Assembly (NCBI RefSeq): GCF_051155795.1
Contig: NZ_DAXETW010000004.1
Location: 1 to 63,085 of the forward strand
From: Longibacter sp051155795
GTDB lineage: Bacteria > Bacteroidota > Rhodothermia > Rhodothermales > Salinibacteraceae
Direction of reading: 5' to 3'
DNA length: 63,085 nt
Part shown: one piece after another, positions 45,053 through 54,710 of the stretch
Numbering within the stretch: the first letter of the stretch is position 1
Layout: each line of letters starts with the position of its first letter
Position numbers and translations under genes: made by a program
Notes under the pieces: generated by a model
The model's input: only the letters and a program-made list of their open reading frames with translations
Database searches by the model: none
Told to the model about the DNA's origin: nothing

Positions 45053-45673
45053 ATGGATCTGTCTGCAGCGAAGCGCGCCGATACGATGACCGGCGTTCTC
45101 GATGAGATTCAGAAGCGCTGGAGCCCGCGCGCCTTCGCCGACCGATCCGTTCCTGCCGAGGATATGCGCCGGCTTCTTGATGCGGCGCGGTGGGCGATGT
45201 CGTCCTACAACGAGCAGCCCTGGCGGTATGTGGTTGCCACCCGTGAAGACGAGGACGGCTACGACCGCGTTCTCGGATGCCTGAACGAATTCAACCGTTC
45301 GTGGGCGAAGACCGCTCCGGTCCTGATGCTGGGGTTCGTGCAAACAAGCTTTTCCCGAAACGGAAAGCCGAATCGCCATGCCCGGCACGATCTCGGTGCT
45401 GCCAGCGCCTTTCTCACGTTGCAAGCAGCCCGACTGGACCTTTATGTTCACCAGATGGCCGGCATTTTGCCCGACGTGATCCGGGATACCTTCGACCTTC
45501 CGGAGGACGCAGAGCCGGTCACGGGTCTCGCGGTCGGCTACCTGGGTGACCCGGAGGACCTTCCGGAGAAGCTCGCCCGGCGTGAACGCGAGGAGCGGGA
45601 GCGTCAGCCGCTATCAGACTTCGTCTTTGATGCCGACGCATACGGGACGCCGTCTCCGGTCGTCACGGATTGA
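45053..45673 (+). CDS. Nitroreductase family protein
   Basis: Nitroreductase-fold enzymes are FMN-dependent and reduce nitro compounds, quinones or flavins. The predicted 206-residue protein has the family N-terminus (KRWSPRAFADRSV), the FMN-contact segment AARWAMSSYNEQPWRYVVA, and the C-terminal segment GLAVGYLGDPEDLPEKL. Start is taken at ATG 45053; an in-frame GTG at 45035 adds six residues. It begins shortly after a terminator, so it has its own promoter. Physiological substrate unknown. Confidence 0.9.
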   Translation: MDLSAAKRADTMTGVLDEIQKRWSPRAFADRSVPAEDMRRLLDAARWAMSSYNEQPWRYVVATREDEDGYDRVLGCLNEFNRSWAKTAPVLMLGFVQTSFSRNGKPNRHARHDLGAASAFLTLQAARLDLYVHQMAGILPDVIRDTFDLPEDAEPVTGLAVGYLGDPEDLPEKLARREREERERQPLSDFVFDADAYGTPSPVVTD

Positions 45674-45731
45674 GTCCCGCTGTATTCGCCCCTCGAACGA
45701 TTTCTTTCCAGACCTCCAGACGTTTCCGCTC

Positions 45732-46457
45732 GTGTTCGCTCGCGAAGGTTATTCGATCATAGCCGGTGCCGTAGTCCTTGGCCTCCTCGTCGGCTCCGGT
45801 GCCCTGTGGATCGACGCATGGTTCCTGCGCGCAGGCGTACTTGCCGTCGGTATGGGCGCGATCCTGTTCACACTGTACTTTTTCCGCGATCCCGACCGGA
45901 CGGCACCGGCGGCGGCGCGGGAAGGTCTTGCGTTCGTTGCCCCGGCAGATGGCAAGATCGTCGAGATCGTGGAGGAAGACGAACCGCTGTACCTCGAGGG
46001 GCCGTCCACGCGGATCTCGATTTTCCTGTCGCCCCTCAACGTGCACGTGAACCGCGTCCCGGCCAATGGGGTCGTTCAGTACGTTCGCTACGTTCCCGGG
46101 GATTACCTGGTCGCCTGGCACCCCAAGGCCAGCGAAAAGAATGAGCGGTCGGAAATCGGCATCGAGCACGAGAGCGGCACGAGGATCCTGTTCAAGCAGA
46201 TCGCGGGAGCCGTGGCGCGGCGCATCGAGTACCACCTGGAGAAAAGAGACGCCGTTGTCGCCGGAGAGCGCTTCGGAATCGTGAAGTTCGGTTCGCGCAT
46301 GGACGTCCACGTGCCGCCCCACATCGACGTACAGGCGGCGGTGGGGGACCGAACCACGGCAGGCGAGACCATCCTCGGCTCCCTTCCCGAACACGCAGTG
46401 GAGTCCGCGTCGGCCGTTGAGGCAAACGCGTCGTCCACTGCTCCGCCGGAAGCCTGA
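45732..46457 (+). CDS. psd: Phosphatidylserine decarboxylase, short (archaetidylserine) type
   Basis: Psd converts phosphatidylserine to phosphatidylethanolamine and cleaves itself to form a pyruvoyl group. The 241-residue protein has two N-terminal membrane segments (IIAGAVVLGLLVGSGALWI and AGVLAVGMGAILFTLYFF), FVAPADGKIVEI, FLSPLNVHVNRVPANG and the self-cleavage site VKFGSRMDV, where the serine becomes the pyruvoyl residue. No ATG lies at the right place, so I use GTG 45732 (VFAREGY). The frame remains open upstream through unlike sequence. pssA follows. Confidence 0.93.
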   Translation: MFAREGYSIIAGAVVLGLLVGSGALWIDAWFLRAGVLAVGMGAILFTLYFFRDPDRTAPAAAREGLAFVAPADGKIVEIVEEDEPLYLEGPSTRISIFLSPLNVHVNRVPANGVVQYVRYVPGDYLVAWHPKASEKNERSEIGIEHESGTRILFKQIAGAVARRIEYHLEKRDAVVAGERFGIVKFGSRMDVHVPPHIDVQAAVGDRTTAGETILGSLPEHAVESASAVEANASSTAPPEA

Positions 46458-46537
46458 GGCTCCTGGTCCCTATCCCCGTCGGGCCACATGCTCGCCGGCT
46501 TTCCCCACGTCTCATCGAGCAGACTTCCCGCCCTCGC

Positions 46538-47461
46538 ATGTCTTCCACAGCCTCGCAACCGGCCTCCGGGAATCGCGACGCGTCTTCGTCGTCCGGAGGG
46601 CGCGAACGTACGAACGGAGCCGCGGCACCCTCCCCCGGCTCCGATCGGTCGGGAAAGAAGCGCATTCGCCGGCGACTCAGCGCCTACCGAGCGGCACGCA
46701 AACGGCAGCGAAGCCCCCGGCCGTCGCCACGTGTGGCTGTGCCGTCGTTCTTCACGCTCATGAACCTGTTCTGTGGGTTTCTCGCCATCACGCAGGTTCA
46801 TGTGGGTGCGGTAACCATGGCCTGCTGGCTCATCGTCATGGCGGGTTTCTTCGACCTGCTCGACGGTATGATGGCGCGCCTGACGAATGCCGCAAGCCCC
46901 TTTGGCGTCGAGCTCGACTCGCTCAGCGATATCGTTTCGTTCGGTGTAGCGCCGGCCTTCCTGGTGTATACCTACGGCCTTGAAACGCTCGACCCGATCG
47001 GCATGATTGCTGCCGCGCTTCCCGCCCTTTGCGGGGGCGTTCGGCTGGCTCGCTACAACGTCGCTTACGGCCAGGGTGAGAAGAAAGACTACTTCGAGGG
47101 CTTGCCCATTCCCGGGCAGGCCATCGCGATCGTGACCCTCGTGCTTGCGGCAGAGAATTCCTCGTGGGCGTCGCTTCTGCACCTCGACAGCATCCCCGTC
47201 CTGCTGACGGTCGTCGTTATCCTGTCGGCCCTCATGGTGTCGAGCATCCGCTTCGACGCCATTCCGAAACCGACCATCAGCTACATGCGTGCTCACCCGA
47301 GGAAGACGGCCGCCTACGTGTTCGCCGGCGTGCTTATCGTTGCGCTGCAGGAACTTGGGCTTCTGATTGTGTTCGCAACGTACCTCAGCTTCGGCATCGG
47401 CCGGGCCGTGTATCAGCTCATCGACGCCCTGACGACGCCCGTGCCAGATGAGGCGCCGTAA
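46538..47461 (+). CDS. pssA: CDP-diacylglycerol-serine O-phosphatidyltransferase
   Basis: PssA makes phosphatidylserine, the substrate of the preceding psd gene, so the two genes cover phosphatidylethanolamine synthesis. The 307-residue membrane protein carries the CDP-alcohol phosphotransferase motif FDLLDGMMARLTNAASPFGVELDSLSD (DxxDGxxARx8GxxxDxxxD) and about six to eight hydrophobic helices. The first 65 residues are a polar, Ser/Arg-rich extension before the membrane domain. Start at ATG 46538; shorter starts cannot be excluded. Confidence 0.93.
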   Translation: MSSTASQPASGNRDASSSSGGRERTNGAAAPSPGSDRSGKKRIRRRLSAYRAARKRQRSPRPSPRVAVPSFFTLMNLFCGFLAITQVHVGAVTMACWLIVMAGFFDLLDGMMARLTNAASPFGVELDSLSDIVSFGVAPAFLVYTYGLETLDPIGMIAAALPALCGGVRLARYNVAYGQGEKKDYFEGLPIPGQAIAIVTLVLAAENSSWASLLHLDSIPVLLTVVVILSALMVSSIRFDAIPKPTISYMRAHPRKTAAYVFAGVLIVALQELGLLIVFATYLSFGIGRAVYQLIDALTTPVPDEAP

Positions 47462-47528
47462 CGCGGTCCTCTGCGCCCCCCGGCCGACCCGTTCCCATCA
47501 TTCTGTTTTTGACTCCTACTCTGTGTCC

Positions 47529-47792
47529 ATGTTCAAAGCCACGATTTCTATTACGCTCCGTCCGTCCATCCTCGACCCGGAGGGAAAAACGGTTCATCAT
47601 GGGCTTCAAAACCTCGGATTCAGGCAGGTTGACGACGTGCGAATGGGTAAGCACGCCGAGATCCGGATCGATACGACGGACGAGGAGGAGGCGCGGCGCG
47701 TAGCGACCGAAGCGTGCGAGCAGCTCCTGGCCAATCCGGTGACGGAGAACTTCGAGATCGAGCTGTCCCGGGTCGAGCCGGAAGCGGCGTAA
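47529..47792 (+). CDS. purS: Phosphoribosylformylglycinamidine synthase subunit PurS
   Basis: PurS is the small structural subunit that joins PurQ and PurL in the fourth step of purine synthesis. The 87-residue protein has the typical MFKATISITLRPSILDPEGKTVHHGLQNLGF start and ends with ANPVTENFEIELS. purQ and purL are not in the window. Start at ATG 47529, which matches the family; a frame extension back to 47448 overlaps pssA and is unlike PurS. Confidence 0.95.
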   Translation: MFKATISITLRPSILDPEGKTVHHGLQNLGFRQVDDVRMGKHAEIRIDTTDEEEARRVATEACEQLLANPVTENFEIELSRVEPEAA

Positions 47793-47848
47793 CGTGTGTC
47801 GTCCGTCCGAACCGCTCTGGTAGCATCCACCGGCACGAAATCGTCGAT

Positions 47849-48214
47849 ATGATAACGCGCATGGATCACTGCTTACATTTTTTCACGTGGCCGCGACAGG
47901 GCCCGTCTTCGCCCGCAGAGCCGGAGGTGGAGCCTGCGACCCCGGACGTCGAGGTCCTCGAGAAAGATGACGACGGCACGGGCACGGACCATCCCTGGAA
48001 GGTGATCCTCTTCAACGATGAGGTTCACACCTTCGAGGAAGTGATTCGCCAGATCGTGAAGGCGACCGGCTGTTCGAAGGGGCGCGCGGAGAAGCTGGCC
48101 TGGACCGTGCACACCGAAGGAAAGGCGAATGTGTACGAGGGCACCTTCGAGGAGTGCTTCGAGGTGCAAGCCGTCCTGAAGGAAATTCAGCTGGTCACGG
48201 AGATCCGGGGATAG
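47849..48214 (+). CDS. clpS: ATP-dependent Clp protease adaptor ClpS
   Basis: ClpS delivers N-end-rule substrates to the ClpA(C)P protease. The predicted 121-residue protein has an N-terminal tail of about 50 residues and the ClpS core: PWKVILFNDEVHTFEEVI, then GCSKGRAEKLAWTVHTEGKANVYEG. The substrate-pocket ND-H pattern (NDEVHT) is intact. Two close ATGs (47849 and 47861) may serve as start. It is followed by a very strong bidirectional terminator. Confidence 0.92.
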   Translation: MITRMDHCLHFFTWPRQGPSSPAEPEVEPATPDVEVLEKDDDGTGTDHPWKVILFNDEVHTFEEVIRQIVKATGCSKGRAEKLAWTVHTEGKANVYEGTFEECFEVQAVLKEIQLVTEIRG

Positions 48215-48279
48215 TCATCCCGCGCCATCGATGATGCCGCGCCGGTCACCGGCTACGATCCGGGCGAGCATGACAAACG

Positions 48280-48325
48280 AGGAAGAGGGAGAGACGCGAA
48301 CGGTCGTCTCTCCCTCTTCCTTTGT
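48280..48325. terminator. Bidirectional terminator between clpS and the RND pump gene
   Basis: A perfect 17-bp inverted repeat (48280-48296 with 48305-48321; AGGAAGAGGGAGAGACG on the left) with loop CGAACGGT is followed by TTTG on the plus side, and TTTG also follows on the minus side. It sits between convergent genes ending at 48214 and 48390. Confidence 0.9.
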
Positions 48326-48389
48326 CGATTTTACGTCTGTACGACATGATGGGTGGTCGGGCCTCGCGGTTCTCATCGGTCGAGCCGGC

Positions 48390-51300
48390 TCAGGCCTGTC
48401 CCGGCCGGATGCGCTCGGCGGTCGGCAGCCAACTCCAGTTGGGAAGGCGGGCTCGGACGCGCTCCGAAGCTTTGTCGGCTGCGACGTAGGCCACCGGGAT
48501 GAGCACGAGCGTGACGAGGGTCGATGCGATGAGGCCCCCGATCACCACGCGGGCGAGTGCCGCCTGAATCTCGGCGCCCGACCCGATACCGAGGGCAAGT
48601 GGAACGAGACCGAGCACGGTTGTGAGCGTGGTCATCAAGATTGGCCTCAGGCGCAGACGGCCTGCTTCCGCCACTGCGTCGATGAGCCCGAGCCCGCGCT
48701 CTCGCCGCATCAGGTTGATGTAGTCGACAAGCACGATGGCATTGTTCACGACGATGCCGATCAACATTACCAGTCCCATAACGCTCTGGATGTTGACCGT
48801 GGTGTTGGTGATCACCAGGGTTGGTAATACACCGATCAGGACCAGCGGCACGCTGAACATCACGATGAGTGGGTCGAGGAAGCGCTCAAACTGTCCAGCC
48901 ATCACCATGTAAATCAGAATCAGGGCCATGATAACGGCAATCTGAAAGTCCGTCTGCGCTTTCTGCTGCTCGCGGTATTCCCCGCCAAACTGGATGGAAA
49001 AGCCGTCCGGCATCTCCATCTGCGCGAGATCGGCACGAGCACGCTGAACGACCTCACCGAGCACGGCACCGGATTCCAGAGTCGCCGAAATGTAGGTCAC
49101 GCGCTGCCCATTGATTCGGCGAATGTCTGTGGGACCGCGACCACGCTGGCTGCTAATCAGGGAAGAGATCGGGACGGCCTGTCCGCCCGGCGTCTGGATC
49201 GACACGTTGTCGAGGTCCTGCACCGAAAGGCGATCCTCGGGCCGGAGGCGGACCGTGATCGGAAACTGGTCGCCGCCCTCCCGGAAGACGGCCGCTCGGC
49301 TGCCACCAACGTTCGTCTGGACGGCCTGGGCGACCTCCTGCGTGGTTAGCCCGAGTGCGGAAATTTTGTCCCGGAGAAAGCGGATGTTCTGCTCCGGACG
49401 TCCCTCGCGGCGACCGGTGCGCGCGTTGGCCACGCCGTCAATCGTCTCGAGGCGCGACTTGATGCGCTGGCTGATCTTGCGCGCCTGCTCCAGGTCATAG
49501 CCGCGAAGCTCCACCTGCAGCGCCTCGCTCCCCCCACCGGAGCTGAAGATGCGGCGGAGAATCCAGAGGCCGGACTGGGCCTGCACCTGTATATCCGCAC
49601 CCGGCACCTGGCCCTGCACGACCTCCCGGATCTGGGCTGCGAGCTCGTAACTATCGGTAGACCGCTCGCCGGCCGGCTTGAGCTGGATTTCCACTTCCGC
49701 GCCCCACGGGCGCACCTGCTTCACGAAGTGCTCCATGTCTTCGCGGGGAAGGACTGGCTCGACCCGCTTCTCCAGCTGGTCGAGGTACTCCATGACGACC
49801 GCGATATTCGTCCCCTCGGCCATTTCGAGGTCGACATCGATCTGGTTCGCCTCGGTCTGCGGCGCCAGCTCGACCGAAATCAGCGGCCAGAGTGCCATCG
49901 CCCCGACGAGAAGCGCGACCGTCACGCCGAAGACGAGCAGCCGACGCTGCAGGGCATTCCGGATCACGTCCGAGTACTTGTTTTCGAGGCCGATGAAGGC
50001 CTGCTGGAACCAGGACTTCTGGTCTTCTTGCTTCTTCTCGGCAGGATCGGCACCCGTGTCCGACGCGCTCGCTTCCGTAGCGCGCGAGGACGCGACCGTG
50101 TCGCCGGGGTCGACCGTGAGAAAGCGGCTCGCCATCATCGGGACGAGCGTCAGGGCGACCAGGAGCGAGCACACGAGTGCGAAGACCACCACCAGGGCGA
50201 GCGACTGGAACAGCGCCGCAGTCGTGGTCCGGGCGAAGACGAGCGGGAGGAAGATGACCGATGTCGTCAGCGTCGACGCGATGATGGCGCCGGCCACCTC
50301 GCGCGTGCCGACGGACGCGGCCTCCTTCAGGGATAACCCGTCCTCCTCCCGTCTTCGAATGATGTTCTCAAGGACCACGATCGCGTTGTCGACGATCAGG
50401 CCCACCCCGAGCGCCAGCCCGCCGAACGTCATCTGGTTCAACGTCAGGTCATTGAAGTAGAGCAGCCCGAACGTCGCGATGATCGAGATCGGAATCGACA
50501 GCGCGATGATGAACGTGGTCGACCCGTTGCGGAGAAACGTGTACAGGACGAAGATGGCCAGCAGCGACCCCCAGATCGCTGAGTTCTGGACATTGTTGAT
50601 TGACTTGCGGATGAACTGGCTCTGGTCGCTTACGACCGTCAGTTGGACGTCCGATCGCGTGGCATTGATGCGGCCAACCTCCTCGCGGATCTGCTCGGCG
50701 ACCGACACCGTGTTGGCACCGCTCTGCTTCTGGATCTCCATCCTCAGGACGGGCACGCCGCCCAGCTCCACAATCCGGTCGAGATCCTCAAACCCGTCTT
50801 TCACCTCGGCCACGTCCTGAACGCGGATGGGCACGCCCTCGCGCGTCGTAATGACGGTCTGCCGGATCTCGTCGAGGCTTTCGTACTCCCCCTGCGTCCG
50901 AACGTAGAGATCGCTCAGTCCTTCTTTTACGTTTCCGCCAGGCAGGGCGACGTTCGACTGACCGATGGCGTTGCGCACCTCCGAGGCCGAGAGGTTGTAG
51001 GCGGCCAGCCGGTCCCGCTCAAGATTGATGCGGATCTCGCGGTAGATGCCGCCCCGGACGTTGATGGTGCCGACGCCCGGAATCTGTTCGAACTGCCGGC
51101 TGACGTCGCGGTCCAAGAGTCGGGTGAGCGACTCCAGGTCGCGACTGGATTCCACCGCGATCGACACGATTTCCTGGCTGTTCGGATCGAACTTCCAGAT
51201 GCCCGGCGGCTCGGCCTCTACGGGAAGGTCATCGCGGATGCGGTCGAGGGATGCGCGAACGTCGTTGGCTGCGGCGTCAAGGTCGGTCCCCTGGGCAAAC

Positions 51301-51581
51301 TCGAGGCTGACGCGCGAGGCGCCTTCCTCCGAACTGGAGGTCAGCCGCTCGACGTTGGGAACGCCGGAAACGGCATTTGCAATCGGGTCCGTGATAATCT
51401 TCTCAACCTCTTCCGGCCCGACGTTGCCGTAGTTGGAGTAGACCGTCAGGCGGGGGTACTCAATTTCCGGGAGGAGATCAACCGGGAGGTAGCGGAAGCT
51501 GACCACGCCGACGACGATGATGACGAGGAACGTCATCGCGGTCGCGACCGGGCGGCGAATGGAAGTGTCGTAGAGCGCCAT
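48390..51581 (-). CDS. RND efflux transporter, AcrB/HAE1-like inner-membrane pump
   Basis: RND pumps use the proton gradient to expel drugs, lipids or detergents through a tripartite channel. The 1063-residue protein has the classic layout: TM1 (residues about 12-28), a large periplasmic loop, TM2-6 (with GLALGVGLIVDNAIVVLENII), an acidic cytoplasmic linker (about 490-525), TM7, a second loop and TM8-12. In TM4 the AcrB Asp-Asp pair reads Asp-Asn, a variant common among distant RND pumps. The adaptor gene lies 60 bases upstream on the same strand; no outer-membrane TolC-type gene is in the window. Confidence 0.95.
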   Translation of the reverse strand: MALYDTSIRRPVATAMTFLVIIVVGVVSFRYLPVDLLPEIEYPRLTVYSNYGNVGPEEVEKIITDPIANAVSGVPNVERLTSSSEEGASRVSLEFAQGTDLDAAANDVRASLDRIRDDLPVEAEPPGIWKFDPNSQEIVSIAVESSRDLESLTRLLDRDVSRQFEQIPGVGTINVRGGIYREIRINLERDRLAAYNLSASEVRNAIGQSNVALPGGNVKEGLSDLYVRTQGEYESLDEIRQTVITTREGVPIRVQDVAEVKDGFEDLDRIVELGGVPVLRMEIQKQSGANTVSVAEQIREEVGRINATRSDVQLTVVSDQSQFIRKSINNVQNSAIWGSLLAIFVLYTFLRNGSTTFIIALSIPISIIATFGLLYFNDLTLNQMTFGGLALGVGLIVDNAIVVLENIIRRREEDGLSLKEAASVGTREVAGAIIASTLTTSVIFLPLVFARTTTAALFQSLALVVVFALVCSLLVALTLVPMMASRFLTVDPGDTVASSRATEASASDTGADPAEKKQEDQKSWFQQAFIGLENKYSDVIRNALQRRLLVFGVTVALLVGAMALWPLISVELAPQTEANQIDVDLEMAEGTNIAVVMEYLDQLEKRVEPVLPREDMEHFVKQVRPWGAEVEIQLKPAGERSTDSYELAAQIREVVQGQVPGADIQVQAQSGLWILRRIFSSGGGSEALQVELRGYDLEQARKISQRIKSRLETIDGVANARTGRREGRPEQNIRFLRDKISALGLTTQEVAQAVQTNVGGSRAAVFREGGDQFPITVRLRPEDRLSVQDLDNVSIQTPGGQAVPISSLISSQRGRGPTDIRRINGQRVTYISATLESGAVLGEVVQRARADLAQMEMPDGFSIQFGGEYREQQKAQTDFQIAVIMALILIYMVMAGQFERFLDPLIVMFSVPLVLIGVLPTLVITNTTVNIQSVMGLVMLIGIVVNNAIVLVDYINLMRRERGLGLIDAVAEAGRLRLRPILMTTLTTVLGLVPLALGIGSGAEIQAALARVVIGGLIASTLVTLVLIPVAYVAADKASERVRARLPNWSWLPTAERIRPGQA

Positions 51582-51641
51582 GAGAGTTCGGAGAGGCGTT
51601 GGGCAGCGGAAACGGCGCGAGGGGAGAGCAGCGGACGTGCG

Positions 51642-53105
51642 TCAGCCGGAGGTCAACATCACGTTGGCCGTATCCGGTGTCGCCGGGGAGGAGGCGGGTA
51701 CCTGGCGGCTCGACGCGGTGTCGGTGGTGTCGGCGGCCGAGTCGCGATCGGTCGACGCCGTACCGAAGCGCTGGCGGGCGGCCTCGCGCTGTCGCTTCAT
51801 GATCCGGTCCAGCAGATCGGTGTCCTGCAGCCGCTGCAGCGCCATAAGGCGCGACCAGGGCATGGCCCGGACGCGGGCGTCGGTCCGTTCGCCACTGGCC
51901 GTGCTAAGAAGGTTCTGTCCGACCGTGATGACCCATTGTCCCGGTTCGATCCCATTCACCCCCGCGGTTGCCTGGCCTTCCGCAAGGATTTCCACCTGCT
52001 TGAACGTGGTCGGTGTCGGAGCGGAGAGCGCCGGGGCCTCGTCTTCATTGTAGGAATCGGGGGACGGCACCGGCACCTCCGTGCCGAGCGTCGGCGCGAC
52101 AAACACGCCACGAGCTCCGGTTTCCGGGTCTTCGTACAGCGCGGCAAGCGGGACGAGCGTTGCTTCCTGGCTCTCGCCGTACAGGACGTCGACTTTCACA
52201 AACATTCCGGCACGCAAGGCGCCGCCGGAATTCGGGACTTCGATCTCGGCCTCGGCGCTGAAGCTGTCATTCGAGAGGAACGGGGAGATGCGCGTCACCG
52301 CTGCGGTGATCACCGTGTCGCCGAGGGACGGCGCCGTGATCTGGGCCGTCTGGCCCGGCTCGATCTTGCCCATCATTCGATCGGAGATGCCGATCTCGAC
52401 ACGAACGGTCTCGAGGTCGCCCATCGTGAAAATGCGCGTCTCGGGGCCGATGCGCTGACCGACTTGGACATTACGCTGTCCGACCGACCCGCTGATCGGC
52501 GCGCGAACCACCGTGCGACTCAGGTCGGACCGGCGTTCGTCGAGGGTAGCCTCTGCCTGTTCGACCTGCCCGCGTGCCTGCTCGAGATCCGCTTCGGCGC
52601 CTTGCACCTGCGCTCGGAGGGATTCAAGTTCTTGCTCGCTCTGAAACTGGTTCTCAGCCAGACGCTCCGCGCGGCGGAGCTGGGACTGAAGTTCCTTCAA
52701 TCGTGCCTCGGCTGACGTGGCGTTCGCCCGGGCAATGCGAAGACTCGCCCGGGCCTGCTTCACGCGCTGCTCGTATGTGTCCGACTCCAGCCGGATAAGA
52801 GGCTCACCGGCCCGGACGCGATCTCCGTTCTGAACGTTGACGGCAACGACGCGCGCTCCAATCTCCGGGTAGATCTGCACCTGATTGCGGGCGTAGACGG
52901 TGCCGCTCATACGCTCGCGGAGCGGCAACGCACCGAAGCGCGCCTGGACCGCTTCGACCGACGGTGTCTTTCCGCCCCGATCCCCGCCCCAGCCCTGATT
53001 GCCGCCGCGGGCGTCGTCGTCCCCGGACGAACCGCATCCGGTCATGATGCCGACACCAACAAAGAGGGCGGCGACAAGCCAAGTGGAAATTCGTCCGGTG
53101 GTCAT
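51642..53105 (-). CDS. RND efflux periplasmic adaptor lipoprotein
   Basis: Membrane fusion proteins bridge the RND pump and the outer-membrane channel. The 487-residue protein has a lipoprotein signal (MTGC, Cys24), a biotinyl-lipoyl half (VVAVNVQNGDRVRAGEPLIRLES), a long coiled-coil hairpin (about 120-200, including REERL-type repeats), the second lipoyl half (VVRAPISGSVGQRNVQVGQRIG), and beta-barrel and membrane-proximal domains. The C-terminal 120 residues form a polar tail unusual for short adaptors. It is upstream of and co-oriented with the pump gene. Confidence 0.93.
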   Translation of the reverse strand: MTTGRISTWLVAALFVGVGIMTGCGSSGDDDARGGNQGWGGDRGGKTPSVEAVQARFGALPLRERMSGTVYARNQVQIYPEIGARVVAVNVQNGDRVRAGEPLIRLESDTYEQRVKQARASLRIARANATSAEARLKELQSQLRRAERLAENQFQSEQELESLRAQVQGAEADLEQARGQVEQAEATLDERRSDLSRTVVRAPISGSVGQRNVQVGQRIGPETRIFTMGDLETVRVEIGISDRMMGKIEPGQTAQITAPSLGDTVITAAVTRISPFLSNDSFSAEAEIEVPNSGGALRAGMFVKVDVLYGESQEATLVPLAALYEDPETGARGVFVAPTLGTEVPVPSPDSYNEDEAPALSAPTPTTFKQVEILAEGQATAGVNGIEPGQWVITVGQNLLSTASGERTDARVRAMPWSRLMALQRLQDTDLLDRIMKRQREAARQRFGTASTDRDSAADTTDTASSRQVPASSPATPDTANVMLTSG

Positions 53106-53456
53106 CGACAGGGGCAGGCTGGAAGATAAAGACGTCGGGTCACTTCATCGGCTCGTACGTGCGCCCACCCGATTGGATTATGACGATGGTGTGTTGTGAA
53201 AGGAGCGGGCATGCAATTGTTATAAGCGGAATCCAGGGCCGTACGAGAGGCGGGATGCTCCGAATGGGGCCAGAGGCGCGTTTCAGGAAAAAGCGGCTGA
53301 GCGCCGATAAAGGCAGGTCGATGCCGGGGGAGGCCATCCGCGTCGGGCGTCAAACGGCCGGACATACTCCGCCGGGGAAGCAATTTCCGGCCGCCATCGT
53401 AGGGGAACGTAGTCATAGATTCCGCCGAACCACCGCAGTCCATTGCTACCGGTCGC
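53106..53456. other. 351-nt intergenic region between divergent genes
   Basis: It separates the RND adaptor gene (minus) from the LytS-type kinase gene (plus) and must hold both promoters. An AT-rich stretch near 53170-53225 (GATTATGACGATGG, CAATTGTTATAAG) is the likeliest promoter area. No gene is supported. Confidence 0.4.
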
Positions 53457-54632
53457 ATGAATCGTCGTCTCTTCCGACAGTCCTTCCGGCACGAGTGGGT
53501 CGTTATTTTCGGTGCCTGGGGGCTCTTTCTGGCCATTCTGATCGTCCGGTCGATGCTCGACGCCGACCGTTCAGAGCCCGTCTTTCAGTCGGGCGAAGCC
53601 ATGGCCTGGATGCTCGAGTACGTCGTATGGGCGTGCATCACACCCGTCGTATTCTGGTTGTGCCTTCACTTGGGCCGAAACGGCCGATGGAAGCCCTGGC
53701 AGCGCGTGGCAGTACACGTCCTGGCCGGGTTTTCCGTCATCGTGTTTATGGATGCCTACACGGATCTTCTCCGCCAGTATGTGTTCGCCCTGCGGAATCC
53801 GGTCGATTCGATCGCAGCATCACTGAGTAAGACGCTGGAGGACATCCTGAGCCTGCGCTTTCTGTGGGAACTGGTGCTTTATATGACGATCCTCTCGATC
53901 GGCTTCGCGCGAGCCTATTACGTGCGTCTGCAGGATCGTCGATTGCAGGCGACGGAGCTTCGAGCCGACCTCACTGAGGCGCGGCTGCAGGCGCTGAGGA
54001 TGCAGATCAACCCACACTTTCTCTTCAACACCCTGAATGCTATTGCCGGGCTGGTCGAGCGGGATCCCAAAGGCGTTCGCACCATGGTGGCCCGGCTCAG
54101 CGCCCTGCTCCGCCACACGCTCGACAGTTCCGGCCGCGACGAAGTACCGCTGTCGCGCGAACTCGACGTCCTCAACGATTACCTCGCGATCATGCACGTC
54201 CGGTTTTCGGACCGGCTCCGGGTGGAAACGGACGTCGATGAGGAGGTGCGCGGTGCGCTGGTGCCGGATTTAATTCTCCAGCCTCTCGTGGAAAATGCCA
54301 TCAAGCACGGCATCAGCCTTCGCGAGACCCCTGGAACCGTTCGCATTTCCGCCCTTCGTTCGGGACCCTATCTGCGCCTCACGGTCGAGGATGACGGTGA
54401 CGGCACCGGCAGGACCCTGTCGGGAGACGGTCTGCCGGATACATCAAACGGCATCGGGCTTCGAAACGTGCGCGAGCGCCTGGAACGGCTCTACGGCGAA
54501 AATCATCGGTTCAGCCTCCGCCCGTCCACGACCGGGGGGCTGGCGGCGCAGATCTGGCTTCCGTTTCACACCGAACCCGTGGACGTCCCCGACGCACCGC
54601 CGCGACCGCTACAGACCCACTCGGCCGGTTGA
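53457..54632 (+). CDS. LytS/YehU-type sensor histidine kinase
   Basis: The 391-residue membrane protein has four hydrophobic helices in the N-terminal half (about residues 14-31, 53-71, 84-104, 137-155), a short coiled coil, and the LytS-type His_kinase domain with the phospho-acceptor His187 in QINPHFLFNTLNAI. The ATPase N-box reads LILQPLVENAIKHGI and the G-box NGIGLRNVRERL. Kinases of this class pair with LytTR regulators, and one follows 78 bases downstream. The sensed signal is unknown; the divergent RND pump is a possible target. Confidence 0.93.
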   Translation: MNRRLFRQSFRHEWVVIFGAWGLFLAILIVRSMLDADRSEPVFQSGEAMAWMLEYVVWACITPVVFWLCLHLGRNGRWKPWQRVAVHVLAGFSVIVFMDAYTDLLRQYVFALRNPVDSIAASLSKTLEDILSLRFLWELVLYMTILSIGFARAYYVRLQDRRLQATELRADLTEARLQALRMQINPHFLFNTLNAIAGLVERDPKGVRTMVARLSALLRHTLDSSGRDEVPLSRELDVLNDYLAIMHVRFSDRLRVETDVDEEVRGALVPDLILQPLVENAIKHGISLRETPGTVRISALRSGPYLRLTVEDDGDGTGRTLSGDGLPDTSNGIGLRNVRERLERLYGENHRFSLRPSTTGGLAAQIWLPFHTEPVDVPDAPPRPLQTHSAG

Positions 54633-54710
54633 TGCCGAACGTCCCCCCACGGCGGGGCGCCTCGATGCTGCATTTGTCGTTCCTTTGTCCGCATTCCCGA
54701 TCCTCCCTCC

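Noticed and set aside
50643..52715. A 690-codon plus-strand open frame opposite the RND pump and adaptor genes.
   Set aside because: It spans two well-supported minus-strand genes and their 60-base gap. The product is low-complexity and Arg/Asp/Gly-rich, typical of a shadow frame.
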